Of a stretch of 64,000 bases of DNA, positions 50,380 to 59,748 are shown piece after piece. Origin of the DNA: Deltaproteobacteria bacterium. Its GTDB lineage: Bacteria > Desulfobacterota > Desulfomonilia > Desulfomonilales > Desulfomonilaceae. A model generated the notes under the pieces. That model saw only the letters and a program-made list of their open reading frames with translations, had not been told where the DNA came from and made no database searches. Positions within the stretch are counted from its first letter, which is position 1. Each line of letters starts with the position of its first letter. The translations under genes and the position numbers were made by a program. The stretch spans positions 1 to 64,000 of the forward strand of contig VGSG01000005.1 in assembly GCA_016875095.1 (NCBI GenBank), given 5' to 3'.

Positions 50380-52302
50380 TTAGGTCGCAGCTCCGGAACT
50401 GGGGGGCATCTCGCGCTCCGTGTGGGCCGCGGGGAGGGGAAAAGTAACCTCGAAAGTCGAGCCGCCGCTGTGTGAGCAGTCTTCCATTGTGGAACACGCG
50501 GGGCAGCGCAGCGCATCTCCCGGGCAACGCTCCAACGACCCATTAAGATGCTCGCAGCGGCGACTCTTAAAGAAAAACCCAAGCCCATAGATCTGAGAGA
50601 AGACTTTGATTCGTTGAAGGTCCAACCCTCGGCCACCGGCATTGAATGAGTACGGCCGGCCCGTGGAATACCTTTCCGTTTCATCCGGGTGGTAGAACCC
50701 TTTCATCACAATCTTTTGGTCCTGATCGGGGATACCGAACCCTGTATCTGAAACGGTGATCCTGTAGTAAGAATCCGCGCGCCGTCCCAGGACTCGAACC
50801 CCGCCGTTGTCCGGGGTGGCCTCGACCGCATTGCGCACAAGCCCTTCCACGATCGCAGTCAGCACGTGTTCAGGGATCATCACGTCTGAGTCACCTTCCA
50901 TATCAATGACGAGGGACATGTTTCGTTGCTGACGATCAAGTTGAGAACGGACAGAGTCGCAAACGGCGCGGCCGAATTCCTTTATGTTAATGCGCGCGGG
51001 TTCTCCCAGCGAACGAGGAAAGATCTGTTCTAACCAACCTGTAATGACCCGAGCCGCGTTTCCGATTTCTGGCTTTGTTTCCGCTTGCATCTCAATGAAG
51101 GAGACTATTGCGTCCAAGAAGTTCCCTGTAGCTTGCTTTTCCCATGAGTTCTCCCCTAGCAGGATGTCCTCCACCTGCGCCTCCAAGCGGCTGAGACTCT
51201 CTAATTGTCTGTTGAAGCGGTCAACGTGGCGGTCAAGTTCGCTCATTCCTCGGCCGCTCAATCGGTCCGCAAGGAGGCTCAACGAACCGCTCATTATCGC
51301 GATCGGGGTCTTCAGCTCGTGGGCAATGCGGTTGAGCACTTTGGATTTGACACGATTGAGATCTTCAAGCTTTCGATAGGAATGCATGAGCTGCTGGAAG
51401 AAGTCGGCGCTCTGGACCGAAAGAGCGAGAATTCCCGCGAGGGAGCCGCAGATCTGCAGGTCTTCAGGGGTAAATTCCCCATCATCCTTGTTTGCCAGAA
51501 CAAGCACTCCTATGGTCTTTTCCATTGCGATCAGGGGAAGCGCGAGCACGTTGCGAATGGAGGGTTCTCCCGAGGCAGGCTCTCCGGCCGGCGGATCGTT
51601 CATTACAACCGGAGCGCCGGTTTCCATAGCCCGGTAGACGAGTTTTCGGTCAAAAGGAAGGGCCTGACTCCCTGGCTCAGGCCTCAAAAGGCGCGCCTTA
51701 CCTTCCACAATCCGCCAGAATAGCTCCGCGGAGCGGTCATCGTACAGGAGCACCCCTGCCCCTTCCACCTCCATCGCTGTCGCGAGCTCGCGGATGGTGA
51801 GCCGAAGGACATCATCGAGATCCGCGGTCGTGGTGAGCGCCAAGCTGGAACGGCAAATCATCTCCAGGCACTGTTGGGATCGTTCCAAATGGGCGAGCAA
51901 TATGCTCATTTCTTCGTTCTTCTTGGCGTCTTCGGTAACGTCCAGCCCCATTCCGAGGATTCCCAAGACTTCGCCCGCGGGGCCGGTCAACGGTGTGACG
52001 GCAACCGCCATGGTCAGCAGTTCCCCGCTTTTGGTAACCTGTTTCATGTAACCGTGGACCGTGCCGCGCTTTGTCCGCATCATTTCTCGGAGTCGAGCCA
52101 CGGTCCGGAGGGTCCGCGCGTCCGACGCATATAGCTTTGTGATACTGGCCCCGACCATCTCCTCCGCGGTGTAACCGAAGATGTTCTCGGCTCCCTTATT
52201 CCACAGGAGGACCTTCCGGTCCCAGTCCGTGACGACCACCGAGACCATAGTGGCGCTGTCAAGAATGGCCTTGAGAAAATCTTCCCCCTGGCATGGCAGC
52301 AT
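50380..52302 (-). CDS. PAS-GAF sensor histidine kinase with cysteine-rich insert in the ATPase domain
   Basis: A 640-residue cytoplasmic kinase. A PAS domain (residues ~5-125, including WNKGAENIFGYTAEEMVG), a GAF domain (~150-305) and a HisKA helix with H328 in IAHELKTPIAIM precede the HATPase domain: N-box with N491, DTGFGIPDQ at ~519-527, and the GRGLDL G-box at ~567-572. After it, residues 583-609 carry five cysteines (583, 593, 600, 603, 609), then SGGSTFEVTFPLP closes the ATPase domain. Similar cysteine inserts occur in other delta-proteobacterial kinases and may bind metal or sense redox. No transmembrane segment; no response regulator is adjacent. Confidence 0.9.
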   Translation of the reverse strand: MLPCQGEDFLKAILDSATMVSVVVTDWDRKVLLWNKGAENIFGYTAEEMVGASITKLYASDARTLRTVARLREMMRTKRGTVHGYMKQVTKSGELLTMAVAVTPLTGPAGEVLGILGMGLDVTEDAKKNEEMSILLAHLERSQQCLEMICRSSLALTTTADLDDVLRLTIRELATAMEVEGAGVLLYDDRSAELFWRIVEGKARLLRPEPGSQALPFDRKLVYRAMETGAPVVMNDPPAGEPASGEPSIRNVLALPLIAMEKTIGVLVLANKDDGEFTPEDLQICGSLAGILALSVQSADFFQQLMHSYRKLEDLNRVKSKVLNRIAHELKTPIAIMSGSLSLLADRLSGRGMSELDRHVDRFNRQLESLSRLEAQVEDILLGENSWEKQATGNFLDAIVSFIEMQAETKPEIGNAARVITGWLEQIFPRSLGEPARINIKEFGRAVCDSVRSQLDRQQRNMSLVIDMEGDSDVMIPEHVLTAIVEGLVRNAVEATPDNGGVRVLGRRADSYYRITVSDTGFGIPDQDQKIVMKGFYHPDETERYSTGRPYSFNAGGRGLDLQRIKVFSQIYGLGFFFKSRRCEHLNGSLERCPGDALRCPACSTMEDCSHSGGSTFEVTFPLPAAHTEREMPPSSGAAT

Positions 52303-52812
52303 TCTTTTCCCCCCTGTGAATCGGATATTCGGCGTTGGTAGAGTCAGGCCCGCGTCTCTTACCGCTCATTCCCCCCACGCACGGAACATCGGGCGTCTGT
52401 GGAGGCAGACCAACGTGTCTGCCCATTCCTTTCCCCATCGGATCGGAGGTTGTTTGCCGCGAACGGTCTGACGAGCATACCCTGAGGTCGGATCTTTGGT
52501 CAATTTCTCTCTGAGCAACTCCCTTAATATGAAATCCCCCAAGCTCCTTTCCACAGGGATTGGGGGATGTTGAAGGACCTCATACGAGAGAGCGTCAAGC
52601 GCTCCTAGGTGAGGCTGCTCATATGAAAGTGCTCTGCATGAAGCGCGCCTGGTCGGGTTCACGTATGGGGAGGATTGGAGGGAGATGAGTCTCCTCTCCA
52701 AACTGTGGCCCAACGATGCGCTCTTGCAGCCGATCTCCGAGGCCAAGCCCCGGAGCGGCGGCCGAAGCTGAGCGCTTTCATGATTCGTGTTAGCTTCTCA
52801 GCTATGGAGTTG
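52303..52812. other. Intergenic region with R1 repeat copy B and a second dyad
   Basis: Besides the R1 element (52652-52785) it contains an inverted repeat ATCCCCCAA ... TTGGGGGAT near 52534-52568, and AT-poor sequence that must include the promoter of the minus-strand kinase gene. No protein gene is supported. Confidence 0.5.
52652..52785 (-). repeat. Interspersed repeat family R1, copy B
   Basis: Read on the minus strand it starts AATCATGAAAG, continues through TTGGCCTCGGAGATCGG and CAAGAGCG, then an imperfect GGAG-rich/CTCC-rich hairpin (about 52672-52700), then CCTCCCCATACGT and ACCCGACC. The match to copies A and C is clear along its whole length. It lies behind the triple-PA14 gene and upstream of the kinase gene, intergenic like the others. 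Confidence 0.8.
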
Positions 52813-54696
52813 CTATTGAAAAGCAAAGATCTTCTCTTCGCCGCCGGGCGGTGTAATAAAGAGCTGGATACCGTTGGGACCGGTGCTCTGGTAGTAGTCC
52901 ACGAACATCTCATGGGCGCCCGGTTCCAAGTTGACCGTCCCGGTCTTTTCCTGTCTTCTCTGAAAGCCCTCCGCGTTGATCACGAGGTTTTTGCCTACAA
53001 TGAGCCGAGCGCCGTCCTCCGCGACCAAACGGAATTTGTACGTCCCTTTCTCTTCGTCAGAAAGGGAGAATTTTACGTAGAATCTGAGCCCGAGCCAGTC
53101 TTCCCGCCTCGGAACTCCGGGGAATTCCCGCGCTCCTCGATCTATGGGAAAATCGATCGCGTCCACAAAGAACATACCCGACGGCGTCATCTGGTTAAAA
53201 TTGGGGACTTTGTTGGTTCCGGACTTCAGGAAGTACGCAAAACAAGGGATCTGGCTCACCTTCCCCGAATCGGACGCGTAGCCCACGAGAGGTTGGGAGG
53301 GTGAGAAGACCTGTTCCTGCTGCTTGGGTTGCGTCACAAACAGTTCCAGCCGCGGGTCGCCCGTCGGGTGAAAGTAGTTCACGGCAATGGGGTAGCTCCC
53401 TTCCTGGAGAAAGGCCCAGCCGAGCCTCCCTTCAGGGCTGGCCTTTGTGCCTCCCACTATTCTGACGATCTCGTCTTTTCCAATGGTGAGGTTCGCGTAG
53501 TCATCAGCCACGAGCCGAAATGCAAATATTCCGGCTCCTTGTACATTGAAATACCCCTCGTATCGAACCGCGACCATGTCCTTACGACCCGGCAATCCCG
53601 CGAGCCCCTGTCCGTCTGAAATCCGCAGTTCGGGAGCAATGAGTCTGCCTATGGGGCTGGTCTTGCTCAGGTCCGGGCCGCCAGGATACTTACCCTTGGG
53701 CACGAAATAGACCTGACCCCAAAGCACGTCGTAGGGCTTGCTCGGCTCCTTCCAGCCTGCCAGACCCTTCCTGATGCTGAAGACTTCTTCCGATCCCAGC
53801 GGGGGGGTTACGAAAAGCTGTAATACGGGCGGACCGCTGGAATTGAAGCTGTCCAGCACAATGACGTGGACTCCTTCCGCCAGGTGAATATGGCCGGTCT
53901 TGACCGTAGCCGGATGAACGCCGTCGATCTCAATAATGGTCTTGTCGTCCACATGCAGCCGAACGCCATCCTTCGCGTTGACCCTCCATTGGAAAATGCC
54001 CTCGCCGGACACCTGAAACACACCGATGAACCTCATGCCCAGCCCCTTGGTGTCTTCGGGCAGGCCCGCGGGATGTCCTCCAACTCCACCGGGATGCAGG
54101 TTGATCTGGTCCGCGGTGATCACATCGATAGGGCGAAACGCGCTGAAATCCGGCAAGGCCCGCACGCTCTCCGGGAGCTTGTATACATTCACCGTGAACG
54201 TGCCTATCCCCGTCGCATCTGCCGGCGGTGTGGGAGCGGGCGCGCGGGTCAATGATTTGCGTGGGCCGGAAGGCGCGGCCGGGCGTCTCTGGTCCGCGTC
54301 GCGAGCTCGTGGCCCCTCTGCGTCCGGTCGGGTGACAAACGGAGCGGCCGGCCCTGGTTCCCGCATTGGAATCATGGGCTCAGACGGCGCGGGCGCGGCA
54401 TCGTCCTGTTCCATCCTCCTGCGCGGCTCCCGAGGCGGGGCCTCATCCTCGACCCCCCGACCGGGCTGAGGTTCCGCTCTCTCCACCCCCGGGGTCGCGG
54501 GCGCCTTTCCCCGTGGCGGCCCTGTCTCCACTTTCAGCGACTCAATATCGTCAGGAGCGAATTTCAGAGGCACTCTTTGGATTTCGCCATCCCTCTTCTT
54601 GATCACGAGATAGTCTTCGCCGAAACTGGGGAGAGCAACGCAGACGAATAGAGTGGCGAGAACCACCAGGCTTGCGCGAAGGATCACAGGTTTCAT
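52813..54696 (-). CDS. Secreted protein with three PA14-like domains
   Basis: A 627-residue protein with a signal peptide (MKPVILRASLVVLATLFVC, cleavage near residue 26). Residues ~60-165 are Pro/Arg/Glu-rich and probably an extended linker. Three PA14-like modules follow, at about 167-310, 325-475 and 487-627. Each has a strand set of the form GxGIFxxRVxAxDGxRLxVD / VxTGxxxLxEGxHxxxVxxFxSxGPPxLQLFVTPP; visible examples are GEGIFQWRVNAKDGVRLHVD (first) and GTYKFRLVAEDGARLIVG (third). PA14 modules bind carbohydrates or act as adhesin and toxin-associated domains. The likely location is periplasm or cell surface; no membrane anchor is seen. The function is unknown. Confidence 0.82.
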   Translation of the reverse strand: MKPVILRASLVVLATLFVCVALPSFGEDYLVIKKRDGEIQRVPLKFAPDDIESLKVETGPPRGKAPATPGVERAEPQPGRGVEDEAPPREPRRRMEQDDAAPAPSEPMIPMREPGPAAPFVTRPDAEGPRARDADQRRPAAPSGPRKSLTRAPAPTPPADATGIGTFTVNVYKLPESVRALPDFSAFRPIDVITADQINLHPGGVGGHPAGLPEDTKGLGMRFIGVFQVSGEGIFQWRVNAKDGVRLHVDDKTIIEIDGVHPATVKTGHIHLAEGVHVIVLDSFNSSGPPVLQLFVTPPLGSEEVFSIRKGLAGWKEPSKPYDVLWGQVYFVPKGKYPGGPDLSKTSPIGRLIAPELRISDGQGLAGLPGRKDMVAVRYEGYFNVQGAGIFAFRLVADDYANLTIGKDEIVRIVGGTKASPEGRLGWAFLQEGSYPIAVNYFHPTGDPRLELFVTQPKQQEQVFSPSQPLVGYASDSGKVSQIPCFAYFLKSGTNKVPNFNQMTPSGMFFVDAIDFPIDRGAREFPGVPRREDWLGLRFYVKFSLSDEEKGTYKFRLVAEDGARLIVGKNLVINAEGFQRRQEKTGTVNLEPGAHEMFVDYYQSTGPNGIQLFITPPGGEEKIFAFQ

Positions 54697-55099
54697 CTGA
54701 TCACCTCAGGGTCGGGGAAGCAGGCTGGAGCCCTCAAACGCCATGCCCTCCCTAAGAAAAGAGAGAATATGTGCTCGAACATCCGAGAAAGGGAGAGCCG
54801 CCCGGATCCATTCGCCTCGGGAATCACGCCCGCCTCTCGTGACCCGGAATCTGCTTTGGCGCGGTGTGTCGCAGGATTCAATCTCTCCGCCTGCTCGTAT
54901 GCCTTATATGCTCGCATTGTTTCCCAGGCATATCCAGGGAGTTGTCTAATTTATATCAATTTCTGCTGTTAGATTCAAGCGCTAAACGCTGAGACCACGA
55001 TCCACGGAGGTGACTCTCTTTAACTTTCTTCAATAACGTCAAAAGGATGGCCCGCGCACGCCCCATCGCACGATTTCCCCGGGCCACGGATCCTAAGCC

Positions 55100-56620
55100 T
55101 CAGACGGAGCCTGACGAGGCCGCTTCCGTGGTGGCGCACAGTTCACCGTCCGCGTGGGGGTTCTCGCCGACCCGGATGATGTCCGCCTCATGGCCGTCCG
55201 AGAGATCTGTTTCGTGGGATATCCAGGCAGAGGGGTACCTTTCACGGAAATCGACCTGGAAGGGGAGATATTTGAGCTTCGAAACATCTTTTGCGAGGCG
55301 GCCCGAGGTCTCCAGGGCCACCAGCTCTCGAACTCCTTCCGGGGTCACCGCGTCGGAAACCGCTTCGGCGGAGAAGTAGCGGACATTGAACGCACAGGGG
55401 ACCAGGGGATCAAAGAGCCGCTCCGGTGACACGATTCCTCTAAGGTCGGGGAGGACCTTTTTCTCGAAATCCCCTTTGGCCTCTACGTACACGAGGCTTG
55501 ATCTGAAACGATAGACGGCCATCAAGTCACGGGCCTGGTCCAGGAAGCCCTTTCCGAAAAGAATGACCAGCACATTCAGGATGATGTCCATGAGGAGTCC
55601 GAAGAAATAGAGCCGAAAGAAATCCCCGTAACTCACCGAAAACGTAGGATACTGCACGAGAATAATTTGAAGAAACCCGATCAGCACCATGGCCGAGCCG
55701 AGCAGCAAGCCCAGAAGAGCCGCGGGTCGGGCCGAAGTCCGCAGATGCTTGGGAAAACTCTCGATCAATGTTCCGATCATGGTCTCCCCATCCTGGCACA
55801 TCACCGGTCGAGATCGGGAAATCCTGTTGGGGAAGGTCTTATGCGCGAATATCTTCGAGCCTTCCTCCAACACGGCAAAAAATACTGACGGATGGCCCTT
55901 CCCCTCCACAATCATCGAATCCATTTCCCTTCCCGCGCTCGGTTTCTTAAGAGGGACGAGGCTGACAGCAAGCATGAACTTGAGCGCACAGACCAGCAAC
56001 AGCAGATTGTAGAATGGGATAGGCGACGGCAGCACATAATCGCTGCCCAGTCCCCACTGCCCAAGGTAACCGGGAAGAATGTCCAGAAGCTTGAAGAAGA
56101 AATGCACCGCTATTCCAATGAAGAGCGCCTTCCAGATGAAACTGATGTTCCGCCGAACATTTTCACCGGAGATCTGGGAAATAAACCGCGCCCTGGACCA
56201 GAATTTCCCCAGGAAATAAAAAAGGAGCGACGGCGCTTGGTCATAGGACCGCATTCTGCCTTCTTTTAGCCCCAGAGAAACGGTCTCGGGCTCGTGGTAA
56301 TCTCCGGCCCACTGCAACGGAATCCGCACGCGGGAAACCTCACGCAGTCCCGTCACCGCCCAGTTAACCCCCACGATGAGTCCGGCCAGAGCGGCCACCG
56401 TGGTAAGAAATGTCCCCAGGATGAACGGGATGTAGTTGAGGATGAACTCGTTCACCTGCTCAGGCAGCCGAAGAGGAAAGAACTCCCGTAACTCGTACAG
56501 TCGAGTGAGAGACCCGAGAGCGACCAGCACACCGACACAGGCCAACACAATTCCGTATAGGAGGATATGGTTGGGAAGCTTCACCACATCTATCGAACGT
56601 CGGGAGAGTTTGGAAAACAT
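55100..56620 (-). CDS. Large multi-pass membrane protein of unknown function
   Basis: A 506-residue protein with at least six hydrophobic segments: LYGIVLACVGVLVALGSL, YIPFILGTFLTTVAALAGLIVG, FIWKALFIGIAVHFFFKLL, YNLLLLVCALKFMLAVSLV, ALLGLLLGSAMVLIGFLQIIL and LYFFGLLMDIILNVLVILF. Long soluble parts occur in the middle (~100-145; ~240-300) and at the C-terminus (~390-506), which is acidic and ends in EAASSGSV. I do not recognise the family. A near-consensus promoter lies just ahead. It lies 404 bp behind the triple-PA14 gene on the same strand, so functional association is possible. Confidence 0.65.
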   Translation of the reverse strand: MFSKLSRRSIDVVKLPNHILLYGIVLACVGVLVALGSLTRLYELREFFPLRLPEQVNEFILNYIPFILGTFLTTVAALAGLIVGVNWAVTGLREVSRVRIPLQWAGDYHEPETVSLGLKEGRMRSYDQAPSLLFYFLGKFWSRARFISQISGENVRRNISFIWKALFIGIAVHFFFKLLDILPGYLGQWGLGSDYVLPSPIPFYNLLLLVCALKFMLAVSLVPLKKPSAGREMDSMIVEGKGHPSVFFAVLEEGSKIFAHKTFPNRISRSRPVMCQDGETMIGTLIESFPKHLRTSARPAALLGLLLGSAMVLIGFLQIILVQYPTFSVSYGDFFRLYFFGLLMDIILNVLVILFGKGFLDQARDLMAVYRFRSSLVYVEAKGDFEKKVLPDLRGIVSPERLFDPLVPCAFNVRYFSAEAVSDAVTPEGVRELVALETSGRLAKDVSKLKYLPFQVDFRERYPSAWISHETDLSDGHEADIIRVGENPHADGELCATTEAASSGSV

Positions 56621-56647
56621 GCTTACCCCAGTCCGAAGTCTCCGCAG

Positions 56648-56676
56648 TCTTTAGCAAATTCAATTTATACTGTCAA
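56648..56676 (-). promoter_or_regulatory. Probable promoter of the 506-residue membrane protein gene
   Basis: Minus-strand TTGACA (56676-56671), 17-base AT-rich spacer, TAAAGA (56653-56648); predicted leader of about 20 bases before the ATG at 56620. The -10 box is only partly consensus. Confidence 0.5.
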
Positions 56677-57143
56677 ATACAAATCTTAACGATAGTACTT
56701 AATGTATAATATCTGCAAAGCTGACCGGTCCGTAGGATATCCCGACATAGGACGCGGCCCTCAGGGAACACGCGGACCAGGCCAATGAGCGCTTCGGAAC
56801 CGACGCTTCCCGCTTGAACCCCGCTCGCGCGTCGCGGTTCGGCGCGTTCATCGCGAGCATGTCCGCATGTCGCATAATTAACTTAATGTTCAGAGTATAA
56901 TCTTTCGTGATACATAATTAATATGTGGTGAGCAGCTTGGGCGAAAAAAAGAATTCGCGCGCCTTCATTTCACCGCGCGCCTCGCGCAGTCCCGGACTCC
57001 CCGGGACGCCAAAGTTCAGGATTCCCCGGTCTCAGCGCCCCTTGAACGCCACCCTTTTCAAGTTGACAAGCGCGGGTCTGTGGACTATGAGCAGGTCGAT
57101 CCTTGCGGCCCCCGGATCAGACCATTTGGTAAGGAGATGCAAA
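56677..57143. other. AT-rich intergenic region
   Basis: The first ~50 bases and the segment 56870-56930 are AT-rich, with TATAAT-like boxes (near 56707 and 56898) that may drive the small gene at 57144. A long frame starting at 56925 merges into that gene but has an implausible Arg/Ser/Pro-rich beginning. No other gene is supported. Confidence 0.4.
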
Positions 57144-57308
57144 ATGCCTAATTATGAGGTGTCCGGAGCCGAATCGAGAGGACGGCCCTACAGGAAACTC
57201 AGGGACGAGCCCAAGTATGAAGAGTTGAAAAAGATCATCAATGACCTTCCCCCTGACAAAATGGAAAAGCTCAAGTCCTACATTCAACGGCTCGTGCGCA
57301 ACACTTGA
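57144..57308 (+). CDS. Small hypothetical protein, 54 residues
   Basis: Begins MPNYEVSGAESRGRP after AAGGAG (57131-57136) and ends in a helical stretch with EELKKIINDLPPDKMEKLKSY (core EELKKIINDLPPDKMEKL), likely amphipathic. It has no signal peptide or Cys. The IINDLPPDKxEKLxxYI pattern recalls short proteins of unknown function that form helical hairpins. It converges on guaA with a 73-bp gap. Real by ribosome site and composition, but too short for certainty. Confidence 0.55.
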   Translation: MPNYEVSGAESRGRPYRKLRDEPKYEELKKIINDLPPDKMEKLKSYIQRLVRNT

Positions 57309-57381
57309 CCCGCCGTGAGGCTCACGCTCGGCTCGCGACTCCCCTGATTCCGGTTCATATAGAGGTGGGACGGAATGCGCC

Positions 57382-58926
57382 TCATTCCCATTCGATGGTG
57401 CTGGGAGGTTTGGAAGATATGTCGTACACGACCCTGTTGATACCACGCACCTCGTTGATGATTCGATTGGAGATTCTGGACAGCACCTCATGCGGTATGC
57501 GAGACCAGTCCGCGGTCATGCCGTCTCTGGCGTCCACAGCCCTTAAGGCTGCAACGTATTCGTAGGTGCGTTCGTCGCCCATCACTCCTACGGACTGAAC
57601 AGGCAGGAGCACCACGAAGGCCTGCCAGATCCCTCGATAAAGTCCCGCAATCCTGATTTCGCTCATGGCAATCGCGTCAGCTTCCTGGAGGACTGCGATC
57701 TTTTCTTCGTTCACTTCACCGAGAATGCGCACAGCCAAGCCAGGCCCGGGGAACGGATGGCGCCAGACAATCTCGTCGGGCAGGCCAAGTTGTGCGCCAA
57801 GTTCCCGCACCTCATCCTTGAACAGCTCCCTGAGAGGCTCAATAAGCTCCAAGCGCATGGTCTCCGGAAGCCCACCCACGTTGTGGTGGCTCTTGATGGT
57901 GGACGAGGGGCCCCCTTTCGCCGAAACACTCTCGATAACGTCCGGATAAAGGGTTCCTTGGGCAAGGAACTTCACCCGCGGGATTCTTTCCGCTTCTTCT
58001 TCGAACACCCGGATGAATTCCTCGCCGATGATCTTTCTTTTCTGCTCGGGATCCGTCACGCCCGCGAGCTTCTGGAGGAAACGCCGGGAGGCATCCACAT
58101 AGTCGAGCTTGATCCCGAGCTTTTGGAAGGCGCCGAGCACTTCCGCAGCCTCGTTCTTGCGCAGCAGGCCGTTGTTGACAAAGACCGGATGAAGCTGATC
58201 GCCTATCGCTCGGTGGAGCAGCGCCACCATCACGGATGAGTCCACTCCGCCGGAGAGCGCGGCCACGACCCGGTCCTGCCCCACCCGCTCACGCACTTCC
58301 AGGACAGTGGAGTCAATGAAGGAGGCCATGGTCCAGTCAGGTTTCAGTTGTGCGATGCGAAAGAGGAAATTCCGGATGACTGTCGCCCCCTGAGGCGTGT
58401 GCGCCACCTCGGGATGGAATTGCACTCCCGTGATGCGCTGATCTTCGCTCTCGAACGCGGCCGCCTCCGCGTCGGAGGTGCTTGCGGAGATTCGAAACTT
58501 CTCCGGCAGCCTCACCACCTTGTCTCCATGACTCATCCAGACCTGCGCGCCCTCGGTGATCCCTTGCAGCAACACAGAGTCCGGCCTGATGCCGGTAAGG
58601 GCGGCCCTGCCGTACTCTCGTTCCGGCGCGGCTTGCACCACGCCGCCGAGGGTATGCGCGATGGCCTGCAAACCGTAGCAGATCCCTAGGAGAGGAACTT
58701 GCATTTCGATGAGTTCTGGATCCAACCGAGGCGAACGCTCCTTGTAGATGGAAGCCGGCCCTCCTGACAAGATGATCGCCCCGGGCCTGTTCCGCCGCGC
58801 GACTTCCAAGCCTCGATCAAAGGGATGGATTTCCGAATATACGCGGGCTTCCCGAACCCTCCGGGCAATGAGCTGCGTATATTGGGAACCGTAATCGAGG
58901 ATCAAAACGTAGTTGGAAGTCTTCAT
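57382..58926 (-). CDS. guaA: GMP synthase (glutamine-hydrolysing)
   Basis: A 514-residue enzyme with three parts. Glutamine amidotransferase domain (~1-195): [11 protein letters not shown] contains the nucleophilic Cys, and VQFHPEVAH the His/Glu of the triad. ATP-pyrophosphatase domain: [14 protein letters not shown] is the PP-loop. C-terminal dimerisation domain: [17 protein letters not shown] and [25 protein letters not shown]-like end (visible end PPSTIEWE). It converts XMP to GMP in purine synthesis. The start is ATG 58926; an extended start ten codons upstream is rejected. Monocistronic, ordinary length. Confidence 0.96.
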   Translation of the reverse strand: MKTSNYVLILDYGSQYTQLIARRVREARVYSEIHPFDRGLEVARRNRPGAIILSGGPASIYKERSPRLDPELIEMQVPLLGICYGLQAIAHTLGGVVQAAPEREYGRAALTGIRPDSVLLQGITEGAQVWMSHGDKVVRLPEKFRISASTSDAEAAAFESEDQRITGVQFHPEVAHTPQGATVIRNFLFRIAQLKPDWTMASFIDSTVLEVRERVGQDRVVAALSGGVDSSVMVALLHRAIGDQLHPVFVNNGLLRKNEAAEVLGAFQKLGIKLDYVDASRRFLQKLAGVTDPEQKRKIIGEEFIRVFEEEAERIPRVKFLAQGTLYPDVIESVSAKGGPSSTIKSHHNVGGLPETMRLELIEPLRELFKDEVRELGAQLGLPDEIVWRHPFPGPGLAVRILGEVNEEKIAVLQEADAIAMSEIRIAGLYRGIWQAFVVLLPVQSVGVMGDERTYEYVAALRAVDARDGMTADWSRIPHEVLSRISNRIINEVRGINRVVYDISSKPPSTIEWE

Positions 58927-58996
58927 CGACCTGCCCCCAGGCCTGAAAAATAACAAGACTGACGGGAAAGAGCGCGCCGAACCGTGGCCGGGCCAT

Positions 58997-59028
58997 AAAA
59001 AAAGACCGGGGACACGTCCCCGGTCTTT
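58997..59028 (-). terminator. Rho-independent terminator
   Basis: Stem AAAGACCGGGGA / TCCCCGGTCTTT with a CACG loop (59001-59028); on the minus strand it runs into seven T residues (59003-58997). It ends the transcript of the secreted cysteine protein gene (59063-59509). Confidence 0.88.
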
Positions 59029-59062
59029 GGTCGTTCTCTTATCTCAAGCAAAGGGTCGGTGA

Positions 59063-59509
59063 TTACTTCACGACCTGCTTCTTTACCATTTCGTACTTCA
59101 GGCCACCGTCCACACAGGGATTGCATCCCGGAGAAGTGACCTGATAGCTCTCCACGTTGCTGACCAAGCTGGAGCCAGGGGGAAGAGCCGGGGGAGCGCC
59201 CAACTGCACGGGGCCCATGTAACCGGGGGCCACGCACTTGGGAGGAATAACCTGAACTTTCATAACGCACTGTGTGCCTGCCCAGGGGCCTGCGGGCCAG
59301 AAGCCGGACGTATACTGATCGCAGCCATCCAGGAACAGGGTGCTGGCGCCGGCGGGACCGGTGCTCTTCTCGAATGTGGTCTTGACCTTCATGGGGATCA
59401 TGATCATGTCCCCGGTCATGCCCACGCCCGGCAGGAAGGCGCTGGCCAAGCCAACCGTACCCAGCATCAGAGCCAATGCGCTCACGACAACGAGCATCTT
59501 TTTAACCAT
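59063..59509 (-). CDS. Secreted cysteine-containing hypothetical protein
   Basis: A 148-residue protein with a signal peptide (MVKKMLVVVSALALMLGTV, cleavage after LASA). The mature part contains five cysteines, in GCDQY, TQCVMK, PKCVA and GCNPC, and repeated Pro/Gly-rich turns (GPAGAS, WPAGPWAG, APPALPPGSS). No anchor or enzyme motif is evident. The start is ATG 59509 after GGAGG; an in-frame ATG two codons earlier is less well placed. A strong terminator follows. It may be a structural envelope protein; no family is recognised. Confidence 0.7.
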   Translation of the reverse strand: MVKKMLVVVSALALMLGTVGLASAFLPGVGMTGDMIMIPMKVKTTFEKSTGPAGASTLFLDGCDQYTSGFWPAGPWAGTQCVMKVQVIPPKCVAPGYMGPVQLGAPPALPPGSSLVSNVESYQVTSPGCNPCVDGGLKYEMVKKQVVK

Positions 59510-59748
59510 ACCCAAATCCTCCTTTGATTAGGCCCCACCGGAAAAACCGTCGGGGAACCGCATTTGGAATTCTAGATTAGCAGACTCGTTTCCCATTCTG
59601 GTTATCAGAATCGTTCCGGGAAGTCAAGAGTTTTTTCCCGTCAACCACTGACCATCCATCTGGGGGTGCCATGAAGAATACCAAAAAAGAATCGCGTTTC
59701 AAACCTTTTTTTTCGCGAACGCCGCGATTTTTCCGCGCTCCAACCTTC

